DNA from: Streptomyces sp. NBC_00102
GTDB taxonomy: Bacteria; Actinomycetota; Actinomycetes; Streptomycetales; Streptomycetaceae
DNA: 64,000 bases
Reading direction: 5' to 3'
Assembly (NCBI RefSeq): GCF_026343115.1
Contig: NZ_JAPEMC010000001.1
Span: 4,607,501-4,671,500, forward strand
The position numbers were made by a program, and so were the translations under genes. Every line of letters starts with the position of its first letter. The stretch's first letter is position 1. The notes under the pieces were generated by a model. That model did no database searches, was not told the origin of the DNA, and saw only the letters and a program-made list of their open reading frames with translations. This document shows, one piece after another, positions 6,836 through 14,796 of this stretch.

Positions 6836-8925
6836 TGGACTTCGAGACCCTGTGCCAGGCGGACTTCGGCCGTCTCGGCCAGGCCGTCATTGCCTGGCAG
6901 GGCGTGGTGGAGGAGTTGGGCACCATGGAGACCGGCGCGCGGGACGATCTGAAGGCCAAGGCGGAAAAGGCCAAGTGGGCCGGCGCGAACGCGACGGTCT
7001 CCCGGGAGTTCATCACCAAGACGGCCGGCGAGTTCACCGACGCCCACACCCAGGCGAAGAGCATCCACGACATCCTCCAGGACACCCACGACGAACTGGT
7101 GGGGTACAAGCAGCAGCTGGACCAGGCTTTGGAGCGGGGCCGCCGGAAGAATCTCACGGTGACCTCCACCAGTGGCGGTGGCTTCACCGTGACGATGGTG
7201 GTCCATCCGGACCGGGCGGCCGAGGGCCACGACGTCACGGACCACTCCCAGCAGGATGTCGACCAACTCCGGGACGACGTGCAGGTGATCCTCGGCCGGG
7301 CGGCGGAGAGCGACACGACGGCCTCGACGGTTCTGCGGGCCCTGGTGGACCAGGCGGAGTTCGGGTTCTCCGGAGCCGCGTACGCGGATCGTGACTCGGC
7401 GATCGACGCGGTCCGCGCGGCGGAGGAAGCGGCCAAGATCCTCGAGGAGAACGGCGACGACATGTCGCCGGAGGAGTTCCAGAGGCTGGACGGGCTGCTC
7501 GCGTCGTACCGGAACGACCCGTTGTTCCAGGAGGAGTTCGCCACCCAGGTGGGTCCGAAGAAGGTGCTGGAGTTCTGGGCCGACCTCTCCAGCCCGGACA
7601 ACCCGGACGAGCTGACCAGGGCGGAGCTCGACCGGCTCGGCTCGTTCCAGCAGAACCTGGGAGCCGTCCTGGGTGGGGCGACCCAGTCGGACAGCCCGGC
7701 CATGCGGCAGTGGGAGAACGACATGGTGCGCCTCTCCGGCGACCTCTGTCCGACGCGTACGGGGAACCTCTACGGCTACCAGCTGATGAGCGACCTCCTG
7801 AGGACCGGCGACTACGACGACCAGTTCCTCAACAAGTACGGCGACGCGCTGGTCGCCAAGGAGGAGGAGCTGAGGCTGCCGGAGAAGTACTGGCAGGGCA
7901 ACGGCCAGTTCATGCCGAGGATGAACTTCATCGGCGACGCCGAGTTCGGCCGTGACCCGATGACCGGCCTCATGAAGGCGCTCGCCAACAGCCCCGACGC
8001 GGCGACCGACTTCTTCAACACGAAGGAACCGCAGGACAACGCGGAATGGGTACTCAAGGACCGGCACTCCTTCGACGACTCACCGCTGAAGGACGGAGGG
8101 AACGAGGCACTGGAGGCGACCGGGCGCGCGATGTTCGCGGCCGTGTCGGGTGCGACCCGTCCGGACGCCCCTGCTTCGGAGTTCCTGCCGCACACCGCCG
8201 AGCAGGACGCAGCCATGAAGCGTTCCCTGGGCTTCCTCGCCGCGAAGGGCAATGACTTCCCGGCGGAGATGCGCGACGACATGGCGTTCGCCCTGGGCAA
8301 CCACGGCGACACCGTCCATCTGGCGATGAGCGACCCTCTGGGAACCCACGGTATGGACGCGGACCAGCTGATGGAGGTCACCAAGCAGATCGCGCGGAAC
8401 AAGGACGCCTACGCCGAACTCACCAACCAGACGCACCACGCGATCGTGGCCGACATCTACACGGAGAAGGACCACCCCGAGGACAGCCTCGACCGGGCCG
8501 GCCGCACGATCGGCTTCATCGAGGAAGCCCGCTACCAGGCGACCAACGATGAGAAGGACGGTGATCTCACCGACGCCTCGTGGCACAGGACATGGACCTA
8601 CCACGTCGTCGGTGGCGCCGCCAACGCCCTGCTGGGCCCCTGGGGGGACGCCGCTCAACGCGGAGTGGACGTGGTGACGTCCGCCTGGCTCCAGGACGAG
8701 CAGAACGAGATCAACCACACGGCCCAGGCCAACCACGTCGAGACCTACCAGAGCCGGAACACGGAGCTCAGAGCCTTGGCGGATGTCTGGCACCGAGAGA
8801 ACGGCCCGTGGGCCGAGGACCCGGCCCACGAGGGCTTTTCCCAGGACACCGGCGTGTACTCAAAGATCGGCGCGTCGGCCAATGACGGCAACAAGAAGGC
8901 CGAAGGGATCGTGGGGGACCAGTGA
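6835..8925 (+). CDS. large WXG-type protein, putative ESX/T7SS-linked
   Basis: The 696-residue protein starts with a predicted helical hairpin (about residues 1-110) that carries a WAG tripeptide at residues 48-50 in the turn position expected for the WXG100 superfamily. The rest is mostly helical and acidic, with no signal peptide and no recognised enzymatic motif. WXG-hairpin N termini usually mark type VII secretion substrates or their partners, and long C-terminal extensions often carry effector functions. The gene begins within the stop of the broken WXG-like gene and ends in a 4-bp overlap with a lipoprotein gene, so the three form one operon. No ESX secretion genes are in the window, so the export machinery would have to be elsewhere. 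The toxin or structural role is unknown. Confidence 0.7.
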   Translation: MDFETLCQADFGRLGQAVIAWQGVVEELGTMETGARDDLKAKAEKAKWAGANATVSREFITKTAGEFTDAHTQAKSIHDILQDTHDELVGYKQQLDQALERGRRKNLTVTSTSGGGFTVTMVVHPDRAAEGHDVTDHSQQDVDQLRDDVQVILGRAAESDTTASTVLRALVDQAEFGFSGAAYADRDSAIDAVRAAEEAAKILEENGDDMSPEEFQRLDGLLASYRNDPLFQEEFATQVGPKKVLEFWADLSSPDNPDELTRAELDRLGSFQQNLGAVLGGATQSDSPAMRQWENDMVRLSGDLCPTRTGNLYGYQLMSDLLRTGDYDDQFLNKYGDALVAKEEELRLPEKYWQGNGQFMPRMNFIGDAEFGRDPMTGLMKALANSPDAATDFFNTKEPQDNAEWVLKDRHSFDDSPLKDGGNEALEATGRAMFAAVSGATRPDAPASEFLPHTAEQDAAMKRSLGFLAAKGNDFPAEMRDDMAFALGNHGDTVHLAMSDPLGTHGMDADQLMEVTKQIARNKDAYAELTNQTHHAIVADIYTEKDHPEDSLDRAGRTIGFIEEARYQATNDEKDGDLTDASWHRTWTYHVVGGAANALLGPWGDAAQRGVDVVTSAWLQDEQNEINHTAQANHVETYQSRNTELRALADVWHRENGPWAEDPAHEGFSQDTGVYSKIGASANDGNKKAEGIVGDQ

Positions 8926-9473
8926 GTTCAACGGTCGGGCGGTTCGCCGCCGCCTCGGGGCTCGTCGCATGCCTCGCTCTGTCGCTCGCGGCGTGCGGCG
9001 GTGGGCGGGAGTATGCCGTTCCGAAGGAAGTGTGCGGGGTCGGGCTGAGTGAGAAGGCGCTCGACCCGTTCCTCGTCGACGGTGAGAAGTTCAGGACCGT
9101 GGGTGGTTCGCTCGTGGACACGGGGAAGGGAACCTGGGGGAGATGCCAGATCGAGGTGGACGACTGGCTGGTAGTGGATCTCACGGTCGAGAAGAACGAG
9201 AAGTTGTACGACCCCATGGACGATCTGGAGAGTTTCCGGTTCGAGAACCGGGAGAAGATCCCGGCCCTGCCGTTCGAGGGGCTGGGAGCGGTGGGTGACC
9301 GCAACGCGATGGTCAGCACGGGATGTTCGAGTCCGAACGCGGAGTTCCTCTCCGTGCAGATGAACCTCAGTAGGCAGGTCGAAGGCGATGTCACCCGACG
9401 CCGCAAGGACCTGGAAGCGTTCGCCGCGGACTTCGTACCGAGGGTGAAGAAGGCCCTCGGCTGCACGGCCTGA
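8922..9473 (+). CDS. putative lipoprotein of the WXG cassette
   Basis: This 183-residue protein has an N-terminal signal with a lipobox (LSLAAC, Cys at about residue 25) and a Gly-Gly-Gly spacer, so it should be lipid-anchored outside the membrane. The mature part has further cysteines (VCGVG, GRCQIE, STGCSS, LGCTA), two pairs of which could form disulfides. The GTG start at 8922 is fixed by the GTGA overlap with the large WXG-type gene. Small lipoproteins with this layout commonly accompany such WXG operons in Streptomyces, which makes an immunity or docking role possible but unproven. I do not recognise a named domain. Confidence 0.78.
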   Translation: MSSTVGRFAAASGLVACLALSLAACGGGREYAVPKEVCGVGLSEKALDPFLVDGEKFRTVGGSLVDTGKGTWGRCQIEVDDWLVVDLTVEKNEKLYDPMDDLESFRFENREKIPALPFEGLGAVGDRNAMVSTGCSSPNAEFLSVQMNLSRQVEGDVTRRRKDLEAFAADFVPRVKKALGCTA

Positions 9474-9600
9474 TGGCCTGCCCACCGACGTCGGACAGAA
9501 CCTGCCCTCTCCCTGAGGGCCAGGTGGTGCGGGCAGGCGATGCCGCGCCCGCAGCGCGGATGGCCGTCCGCCCCGGGGCGGACCGTGCAACGAAGGCGGC

Positions 9601-9765
9601 ATGAACAGACTGGCTCACGCACAGTCGCCCTACCTGCTCCAGCACGCCTCCAATCCAGTGGACTGGTGGCCATGGGGAGAGGAGGCGATGACGGAAGCTA
9701 AGCGGCGGGACGTGCCCGTTCTCTTGAGTGTGGGCTATGCGTCCTGCCACTTATGCTTCCGCTGA
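9601..9765 (+). pseudogene. 5' fragment of a thioredoxin-domain (YyaL/DUF255) gene
   Basis: The 54-codon frame encodes [14 protein letters not shown] and then residues matching the start of the full-length gene at 11615-13708: [26 protein letters not shown]. The proteins agree at most positions, but the DNA has diverged considerably, so this is not a fresh duplication. The frame breaks inside the CHWC active-site motif. If 20 bp (9752-9771) are removed, the sequence continues as CHWC for a few more bases and then homology ends at about 9779. The stub looks like the remains of an alternative copy whose body was replaced. It carries a TTA codon created by the 20-bp insertion. Confidence 0.75.
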
Positions 9766-9781
9766 TTCACTGGTGCCAGTG
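9766..9781. repeat. 16-bp near-perfect palindrome at the homology break
   Basis: TCACTGG and CCAGTGA flank a central TG. The palindrome lies exactly where similarity to the full-length thioredoxin-domain gene stops. The tetramer CACT occurs at 9748-9751 and again at 9768-9771, bracketing the 20-bp insertion. This could be an excision footprint or a recombination site, or chance. Confidence 0.4.
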
Positions 9782-9833
9782 ACTTAACACAAGCAGGTAG
9801 TCCTGACCTGGTGTTTTGCCAGGGGGTAGTTGC

Positions 9834-9983
9834 ATGGACACGTAAGATGAGGAACTGGGCAAGAGCATAGAGGCCTGGGCGGAGGCCGAACTGGCTGCCT
9901 CACCTGAGTGGGGGCCCGAGATGTACGCCAGCATCCGCCGGTGTTCGGAAGGTGGCGCACCCGCTGTCGCCGTTGAGGAGTAG
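9834..9983 (+). pseudogene. small reading frame with early in-frame stop
   Basis: ATG 9834 follows an AGGGGG Shine-Dalgarno at good spacing. The frame reads M-D-T, then TAA at 9843-9845, then continues open for 45 codons: DEELGKSIEAWAEAELAA, then SPEWGPEMYASIRR and an acidic end, stopping at 9981-9983. The helical, codon-biased sequence after the stop looks like real coding sequence. It may be a pseudogene of a small helical protein, perhaps an antitoxin-like partner of the Uma2 gene next door. It could instead start at an unusual codon after the TAA. I do not recognise the family. Confidence 0.35.
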
Positions 9984-10102
9984 GGGCCGCGGCGGCCGAC
10001 CGACTGGCCCGCGTATGGCACCAGCCCGGCTGACACTCTTCGTGATCGCCCCCGTGCGGGTCCGGGGCGTCATATTCTGAGGGCGACAGGAAGGAGCCGT
10101 TG

Positions 10103-10648
10103 ATGAGCGTCGACGCGGTCATGCGCACCGAGTTCCCAGCCGGGTACGTGGTCTTCTTCGGTGTCGACGGGAAGGTGGTCATGACTCCGCAGAGCTTCGA
10201 GCACTCCAGCACGATCAAGTCGATGCAGATCGACTCGCTCTCGCTCGGCCGGCACGCGAAGACCGCCTCCGACGTGTATCTGGACTTCCCGGCGGACGAG
10301 AACTCGGCTCCGGACTTCGCGATCTTGCGGGAGGACGCGCAGCGGCAGGGCAAGCGCTACGGCTTCGAGGACGTGCTGCTGATCGCCGAGGTGGTTTCGG
10401 TCTCTTCCGCGCGCAAGGACTACGACGACTGCACCGCGAAGTACGGCCGTTACGGCATCCCGGTCTACGTGGTGGTGGACCCGTACGCCGCGGAGGTTGT
10501 CGTCCACACCCAGCCCACCGGCTCCGGCTACATCGCAGCCCACACGCACAAGTACGGTTCGGGCAAGCTGCCCATCGAACTGTCCGACGGGCGCACGTAC
10601 ACCCTCGACCTGGACGAACTGCCCCTCCCTGAGGCCGACGCTCGCTGA
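10103..10648 (+). CDS. Uma2 family (DUF820) PD-(D/E)XK nuclease-like protein
   Basis: The 181-residue protein shows the Uma2 core: a PDFAILRED motif with the first acidic residue at about 75-80, then LIAEVVS with the catalytic-type E, then a conserved K/Y/GIPVYVVVDP segment. Uma2 proteins are predicted restriction-like endonucleases that occur in many copies in actinomycetes and cyanobacteria; their role is unknown, though mobility and defence have been suggested. The ATG at 10103 is preceded by AGGAAGGAG. The N-terminal region before the core is a bit shorter than in many relatives. The gene lies in the accessory patch between the two thioredoxin-domain sequences, followed by a second nuclease-like gene after 127 bp. 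Confidence 0.8.
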   Translation: MSVDAVMRTEFPAGYVVFFGVDGKVVMTPQSFEHSSTIKSMQIDSLSLGRHAKTASDVYLDFPADENSAPDFAILREDAQRQGKRYGFEDVLLIAEVVSVSSARKDYDDCTAKYGRYGIPVYVVVDPYAAEVVVHTQPTGSGYIAAHTHKYGSGKLPIELSDGRTYTLDLDELPLPEADAR

Positions 10649-10775
10649 ATGGCTGGCTGGTCTTCGCCGCTCGACACCGTGGTGCCGTACGTCAGTCGCC
10701 ATCGGTGGCCCCGAAGTCGGGTTGCGCGTCCGTGTTCTGCCCTAGCCTTGATCGAATGGATCAAGAGGGGGCGAG

Positions 10776-11549
10776 ATGCCAAAGGTGCCCGAGAGCCGGC
10801 GGGTTGGACGCATGGCTGTGAACGAGGTGCGTTCCTTGCTGGAGCGGCACGGCCATATCGTGCAGGAGATTGACGGCGCTAACGACCACGGAGAGGACTT
10901 GCATGTCACCTTCGTCGAGAACGGACAGCGGACGGCAGACTCCCTGGCGGTGCAGGTCAAGGGCGGGGTCTCGGTGCGTACTCGGAGGGGACATCGTGTC
11001 CGGGTCGGGGATCACGGGGACAACTGGCGCGACGGCACTCTCCCCGTGCTCTGTGTAGTCCATGATCCCGAGCGGGGCGGTCTCTTCTGGGCCAACGCGA
11101 CCCGTCAGCTCCGCCGTGCCGAAGCACTGCGGAAGACACTGAAGTCCGTAGTCGTCCAGCGGGATTCCCTGCTGGACGATGACGCGTCCGAGGCCTTCGC
11201 GTGGCGAATGCGGAGCTACCTCCGCCGGGAGCGGGAAGGCGTCGGCAGGTGGGCGGACATGGCGGACGTGGAGTTCGCGCCGGACGACATCGTCAAGCCG
11301 TTCATGAACGACTGTGGCGAGCCCATGGTCTTCTGGCAGAAACGCGGGGAGCAGTTCGCCGTACTGCTCCACCACGATCTCGACTGGGAGCCTGTGGCCA
11401 TTGAGGAGAGGATGCTCCACTTCGGCCAGATACCGTTCATCGGGAGCATCATTCTCGACGAAGCGGAAGCGCATTGGCTCATGGGTTGCTTCAAAGCCAC
11501 CGAATGGTGGCGTCGCCCGCTTGAATCGGATCGTGCGCCTGAGGCTTGA
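10776..11549 (+). CDS. DUF4365 domain protein, nuclease-like
   Basis: The 257-residue protein has the DUF4365 pattern: an N-terminal helix with a conserved Glu ([12 protein letters not shown]), then EDLHVTF, then VQVKGG, which together match the E...D...(D/E)xK arrangement of PD-(D/E)XK nucleases. The remaining roughly 150 residues, from the [10 protein letters not shown] region on, do not suggest another domain to me. DUF4365 proteins often occur alone or beside defence genes such as ATPases; here only an Uma2 protein is near. The ATG at 10776 has an AAGAGGGGG Shine-Dalgarno. The gene ends 65 bp before the thioredoxin-domain gene. Gene content and the flanking split paralogue suggest acquired DNA. 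Confidence 0.75.
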   Translation: MPKVPESRRVGRMAVNEVRSLLERHGHIVQEIDGANDHGEDLHVTFVENGQRTADSLAVQVKGGVSVRTRRGHRVRVGDHGDNWRDGTLPVLCVVHDPERGGLFWANATRQLRRAEALRKTLKSVVVQRDSLLDDDASEAFAWRMRSYLRREREGVGRWADMADVEFAPDDIVKPFMNDCGEPMVFWQKRGEQFAVLLHHDLDWEPVAIEERMLHFGQIPFIGSIILDEAEAHWLMGCFKATEWWRRPLESDRAPEA

Positions 11550-11614
11550 CGATCAGGCAGCTGTTCCGAGTGCCACGCGGGATCTCTCCCCGCTCGGGTG
11601 CCAGACTGGCAGGC

Positions 11615-13708
11615 ATGAACCGGTTGGCGAATGCGACCTCCCCGTACCTGCAGCAGCACGCCGAGAACCCCGTCGACTGGTGGCCGTGGTCGCCCGGGGC
11701 GTTCGAGGAAGCCAAGCGCCGTGACGTACCCGTGCTGCTCAGCGTCGGGTATGCCAGTTGCCACTGGTGCCACGTCATGGCACACGAGTCCTTCGAGGAC
11801 GAGGCGCTCGCCACCTACCTCAACGAGCACTTCGTCCCGGTGAAGGTGGACCGGGAGGAGCGGCCGGACGTCGACGCCGTGTACATGGAGGCGGTGCAGG
11901 CGGCGACCGGGCAGGGCGGGTGGCCGATGACCGTGTTCCTGACGGCGGAGGCCGAACCCTTCTACTTCGGTACCTACTTCCCGCCCGAGCCCCGGCACGG
12001 CATGGCGTCTTTCCGGCAGGTGCTGGAGGGTGTGACCGCCGCGTGGACCGACCGGCGCGGAGAGGTCGCCGAGGTGGCCGGGCACATCGTGGCGGATCTG
12101 GCCGGGCGGTCGCTGGCGCACGGCGGGCAGGGCGTGCCGGACGAGTCGGACCTCGGGCGGGCGCTGCTGGGGCTGACCCGGGACTACGACGACACGCACG
12201 GGGGGTTCGGCGGTGCGCCGAAGTTCCCGCCGTCGATGGCGATCGAGTTCCTGCTGCGGCACCATGCCCGTACCGGCTCCGAGGGGGCCCTGCAGATGGC
12301 CGCGGACAGTTGCGCGGCGATGGCCATGGGCGGCATCTACGACCAGCTCGGCGGCGGGTTCGCCCGGTACGCGGTGGACCGGGAGTGGACCGTTCCGCAC
12401 TTCGAGAAGATGTTGTACGACAACGCGCTGCTCTGCCGCGTGTACGCCCACCTGTGGCGGTCGACCGGGTCGGACCTGGCCCGTCGGGTGGCGCTGGAGA
12501 CGGCCGACTTCCTGGTCCGCGAACTGCGGACCACCGAGGGCGGCTTCGCCTCCGCGCTGGACGCCGACAGCGAGGACGCCGAGGGCCGGCACGTGGAGGG
12601 CGCGTTCTACGTCTGGACCCCGGCGCAGCTGACCGAGGTGCTGGGCGAGGAGGACGGGGCGTTCGCCGCCGCCCGCTTCGGGGTGACCGAGAAGGGCACC
12701 TTCGAGGAGGGTTCCTCGGTGCTCCGGCTCGACGCCGGTACGGCGGGGGCGCGGGCGGACGAGGACACCCCCGACACCGACACCGACACCGACACCGACA
12801 TCGACATCGACATCGACACCGACCCCGACCCCGACGCCGAGCGGATCGCTTCCGTGCGGGCCCGGCTGCTGGCAGCCCGGGAGCTGCGGCCCCGTCCGGG
12901 GCGGGACGACAAGGTGGTCGCCGCCTGGAATGGCCTGGCCGTCGCGGCGCTGGCCGAGACCGGCGCGTACTTCGACCGGCCCGACCTGGTCGAGCGGGCC
13001 ACGGAGGCCGCCGACCTGCTGGTACGCGTACACATGGGCGAGAACGGCCGGCTCTGCCGCACCTCGATGGAGGGGCGGGCCGGCGGGAACAGCGGGGTGC
13101 TGGAGGACTACGCGGACGTCGCCGAGGGGTTCCTCGCGCTGTCGTCGGTGACCGGTGAGGGGGTCTGGCTGGAGTTCGCCGGGCTGCTGCTCGACGTGGT
13201 GCTGACCCGGTTCACGGGGGAGGGCGGGCAGCTCTACGACACGGCGGACGACGCCGAGAAGCTGATCCGCCGCCCGCAGGACCCCACCGACAACGCCACC
13301 CCGTCCGGCTGGACGGCGGCGGCCGGTGCCCTCCTGTCGTACGCGGCGCACACCGGATCCGAGCCGCACCGCACGGCGGCCGAGGGTGCACTCCAGGTGG
13401 TGAAGGCGCTCGGGCCGCGCGCCCCACGGTTCGTGGGCTGGGGGCTGGCCGTCGCCGAGGCGCTGCTCGACGGGCCGCGCGAGGTGGCGGTCGCCGGTCC
13501 GGTCGGCGGTGAGCTGCACCGTACGGCGCTGCTGGGCCGGGCGCCCGGCGCGGTCGTCGCGGTGGGGGAGCCGGGCGGCGGGGAGTTCCCGCTGCTGGTG
13601 GACCGGGCGCTGGTGGGCGGCGAGCCGACCGCGTACGTCTGCCGCCACTTCGTCTGCGAGACCCCGACCACGGACGCGGAGGAGCTGACCCGGCGGCTGG
13701 GCGGCTGA
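11615..13708 (+). CDS. thioredoxin-domain protein, YyaL/DUF255 (spermatogenesis-associated protein 20-like)
   Basis: The 697-residue protein has an N-terminal thioredoxin-like domain with the CHWC active-site motif at residues 49-52. A large (alpha/alpha)6-barrel region resembling N-acylglucosamine 2-epimerase/glycosidase folds follows. Bacterial members are widespread but the reaction is not established. ATG 11615 was chosen because the conserved family N terminus (MNRL...[17 protein letters not shown]) starts there. An unusual Asp-Thr/Asp-Ile/Asp-Pro run at about residues 387-408 comes from a hexanucleotide repeat and probably forms an acidic loop. A degenerate 5' stub of a second copy lies 1.85 kb upstream. 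A terminator follows at 13735-13764. Confidence 0.88.
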   Translation: MNRLANATSPYLQQHAENPVDWWPWSPGAFEEAKRRDVPVLLSVGYASCHWCHVMAHESFEDEALATYLNEHFVPVKVDREERPDVDAVYMEAVQAATGQGGWPMTVFLTAEAEPFYFGTYFPPEPRHGMASFRQVLEGVTAAWTDRRGEVAEVAGHIVADLAGRSLAHGGQGVPDESDLGRALLGLTRDYDDTHGGFGGAPKFPPSMAIEFLLRHHARTGSEGALQMAADSCAAMAMGGIYDQLGGGFARYAVDREWTVPHFEKMLYDNALLCRVYAHLWRSTGSDLARRVALETADFLVRELRTTEGGFASALDADSEDAEGRHVEGAFYVWTPAQLTEVLGEEDGAFAAARFGVTEKGTFEEGSSVLRLDAGTAGARADEDTPDTDTDTDTDIDIDIDTDPDPDAERIASVRARLLAARELRPRPGRDDKVVAAWNGLAVAALAETGAYFDRPDLVERATEAADLLVRVHMGENGRLCRTSMEGRAGGNSGVLEDYADVAEGFLALSSVTGEGVWLEFAGLLLDVVLTRFTGEGGQLYDTADDAEKLIRRPQDPTDNATPSGWTAAAGALLSYAAHTGSEPHRTAAEGALQVVKALGPRAPRFVGWGLAVAEALLDGPREVAVAGPVGGELHRTALLGRAPGAVVAVGEPGGGEFPLLVDRALVGGEPTAYVCRHFVCETPTTDAEELTRRLGG
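12769..12838 (+). repeat. hexanucleotide repeat inside the thioredoxin-domain gene
   Basis: A run of CGACAC/CGACAT/CGACCC hexamers in frame encodes alternating Asp with Thr, Ile or Pro (about 11 Asp). Being a multiple of three, changes in copy number would alter loop length without a frameshift. Confidence 0.85.
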
Positions 13709-13734
13709 GTTCCGGCCCCGACCCGGTGACGGGA

Positions 13735-13764
13735 CGACCCCTGTGGCTGTGGCCACAGGGGTCG
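13735..13764. terminator. terminator between the thioredoxin-domain gene and the hemolysin III gene
   Basis: The inverted repeat CGACCCCTGTGGC / GCCACAGGGGTCG has a 4-nt loop and lies between convergent genes, so it probably serves both. Confidence 0.85.
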
Positions 13765-13826
13765 AATGGGTTCAGGAGGAACGGTTCGGCCGCTCGGCCG
13801 CTCGGCCGGACGGGCGGACGGGCCGT

Positions 13827-14513
13827 TCAGCCGTGCTGGTAGGCGACGAGCGAGATGCCCACGTAGTGGGCGATGAACGCGGCCAGGGTCAGCGAGTGGA
13901 AGACCTCGTGGAAGCCGAAGAAGCGCGGTGAGGGGTTCGGCTTCTTGAGGCCGTAGATCACGCCTCCCACGCTGTAGAGCACTCCGCCGACGACGACCAG
14001 GACCAGGACGGCGACGCCGCCGGCCCGCATGAAGTCCGGCAGGAAGAAGACCGCCGCCCAGCCCATCGCGATGTAGCAGGGCGTGTACAGCCAGCGCGGG
14101 GCGCCGACCCAGAACACCCGGAACGCTATCCCCGCCAGCGCCGCCGCCCAGACCGCCCACAGCAGGGGCCGCCCGGTGGAATCCGGCAGCAGGAGCAGGG
14201 TGAGCGGTGTGTACGTGCCCGCGATGATCAGGAAGATGTTCGCGTGGTCCAGCCGGCGGAGCACCGCCTCGCCGCGCGGGCCCCAGGTGCCGCGGTGGTA
14301 GACCGCGCTCACGCCGAAGAGCAGGCAGGCGCTGAGGACGTACACCGCGCAGGCGATCCGTCCCTTGGTGCTGTCCGTGAGCGTGATGAGCGCCAGTCCG
14401 GCGACCACCACCGCGGGGAACATGCCGGCGTGCAGCCAGCCGCGCATCCGTGGCTTGAGAGGCACGGCGTCCAGGACGGCGGTTTCGGGTGCGGACGCAC
14501 CGGCAGCAGTCAT
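13827..14513 (-). CDS. hemolysin III family (PAQR-like) membrane protein
   Basis: The 228-residue protein has seven predicted transmembrane helices and the family motifs SAVYHRG near helix 2, LDHANIFLIIAGTYTP in helix 3, and FGFHEVFHSLTLAAFIAHY near the end. The conserved Ser/His/Asp set is that of the zinc-binding CREST/PAQR fold. Bacterial relatives (TrhA/YqfA) influence membrane lipid balance; haemolysis is not their usual role. The ATG start at 14513 is the first in a clean N terminus. The gene is convergent with the thioredoxin-domain gene and divergent from pck. No regulation is evident. Confidence 0.9.
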   Translation of the reverse strand: MTAAGASAPETAVLDAVPLKPRMRGWLHAGMFPAVVVAGLALITLTDSTKGRIACAVYVLSACLLFGVSAVYHRGTWGPRGEAVLRRLDHANIFLIIAGTYTPLTLLLLPDSTGRPLLWAVWAAALAGIAFRVFWVGAPRWLYTPCYIAMGWAAVFFLPDFMRAGGVAVLVLVVVGGVLYSVGGVIYGLKKPNPSPRFFGFHEVFHSLTLAAFIAHYVGISLVAYQHG

Positions 14514-14638
14514 GTCCGCATGCTACCTACGCCTCCGTAAGTGCTGCCTATGAGTGGCGGTGGTCACGCTCCGGGTGGCGGCGACCACGCTGCGCGGCCC
14601 GTTTCGGGGCGTTCATGCTCACGCTCCGAGTGGCCATG

Positions 14639-14650
14639 CTCACATGTGAG
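14639..14650. promoter_or_regulatory. 12-bp palindrome upstream of pck
   Basis: CTCACATGTGAG is a perfect palindrome in the 283-bp gap between hemolysin III and pck. Two near-identical 14-bp repeats (CACGCTCCGGGTGG / CACGCTCCGAGTGG) lie just before it at about 14567 and 14619. It is a candidate operator only; the regulator is unknown. Confidence 0.35.
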
Positions 14651-14796
14651 GCCCTCTGGACAGATGGGCGGTACCGTCGGATGATCAAATGAGTGCGGTC
14701 GGCACCGGATGAGCGCCAGGGATGACGCAGTCGAAGCGTCCGGGTCGAAGCCCCCACGGGGCATCAACGGCAATCCACCCTCGACAAGGAGCGATC

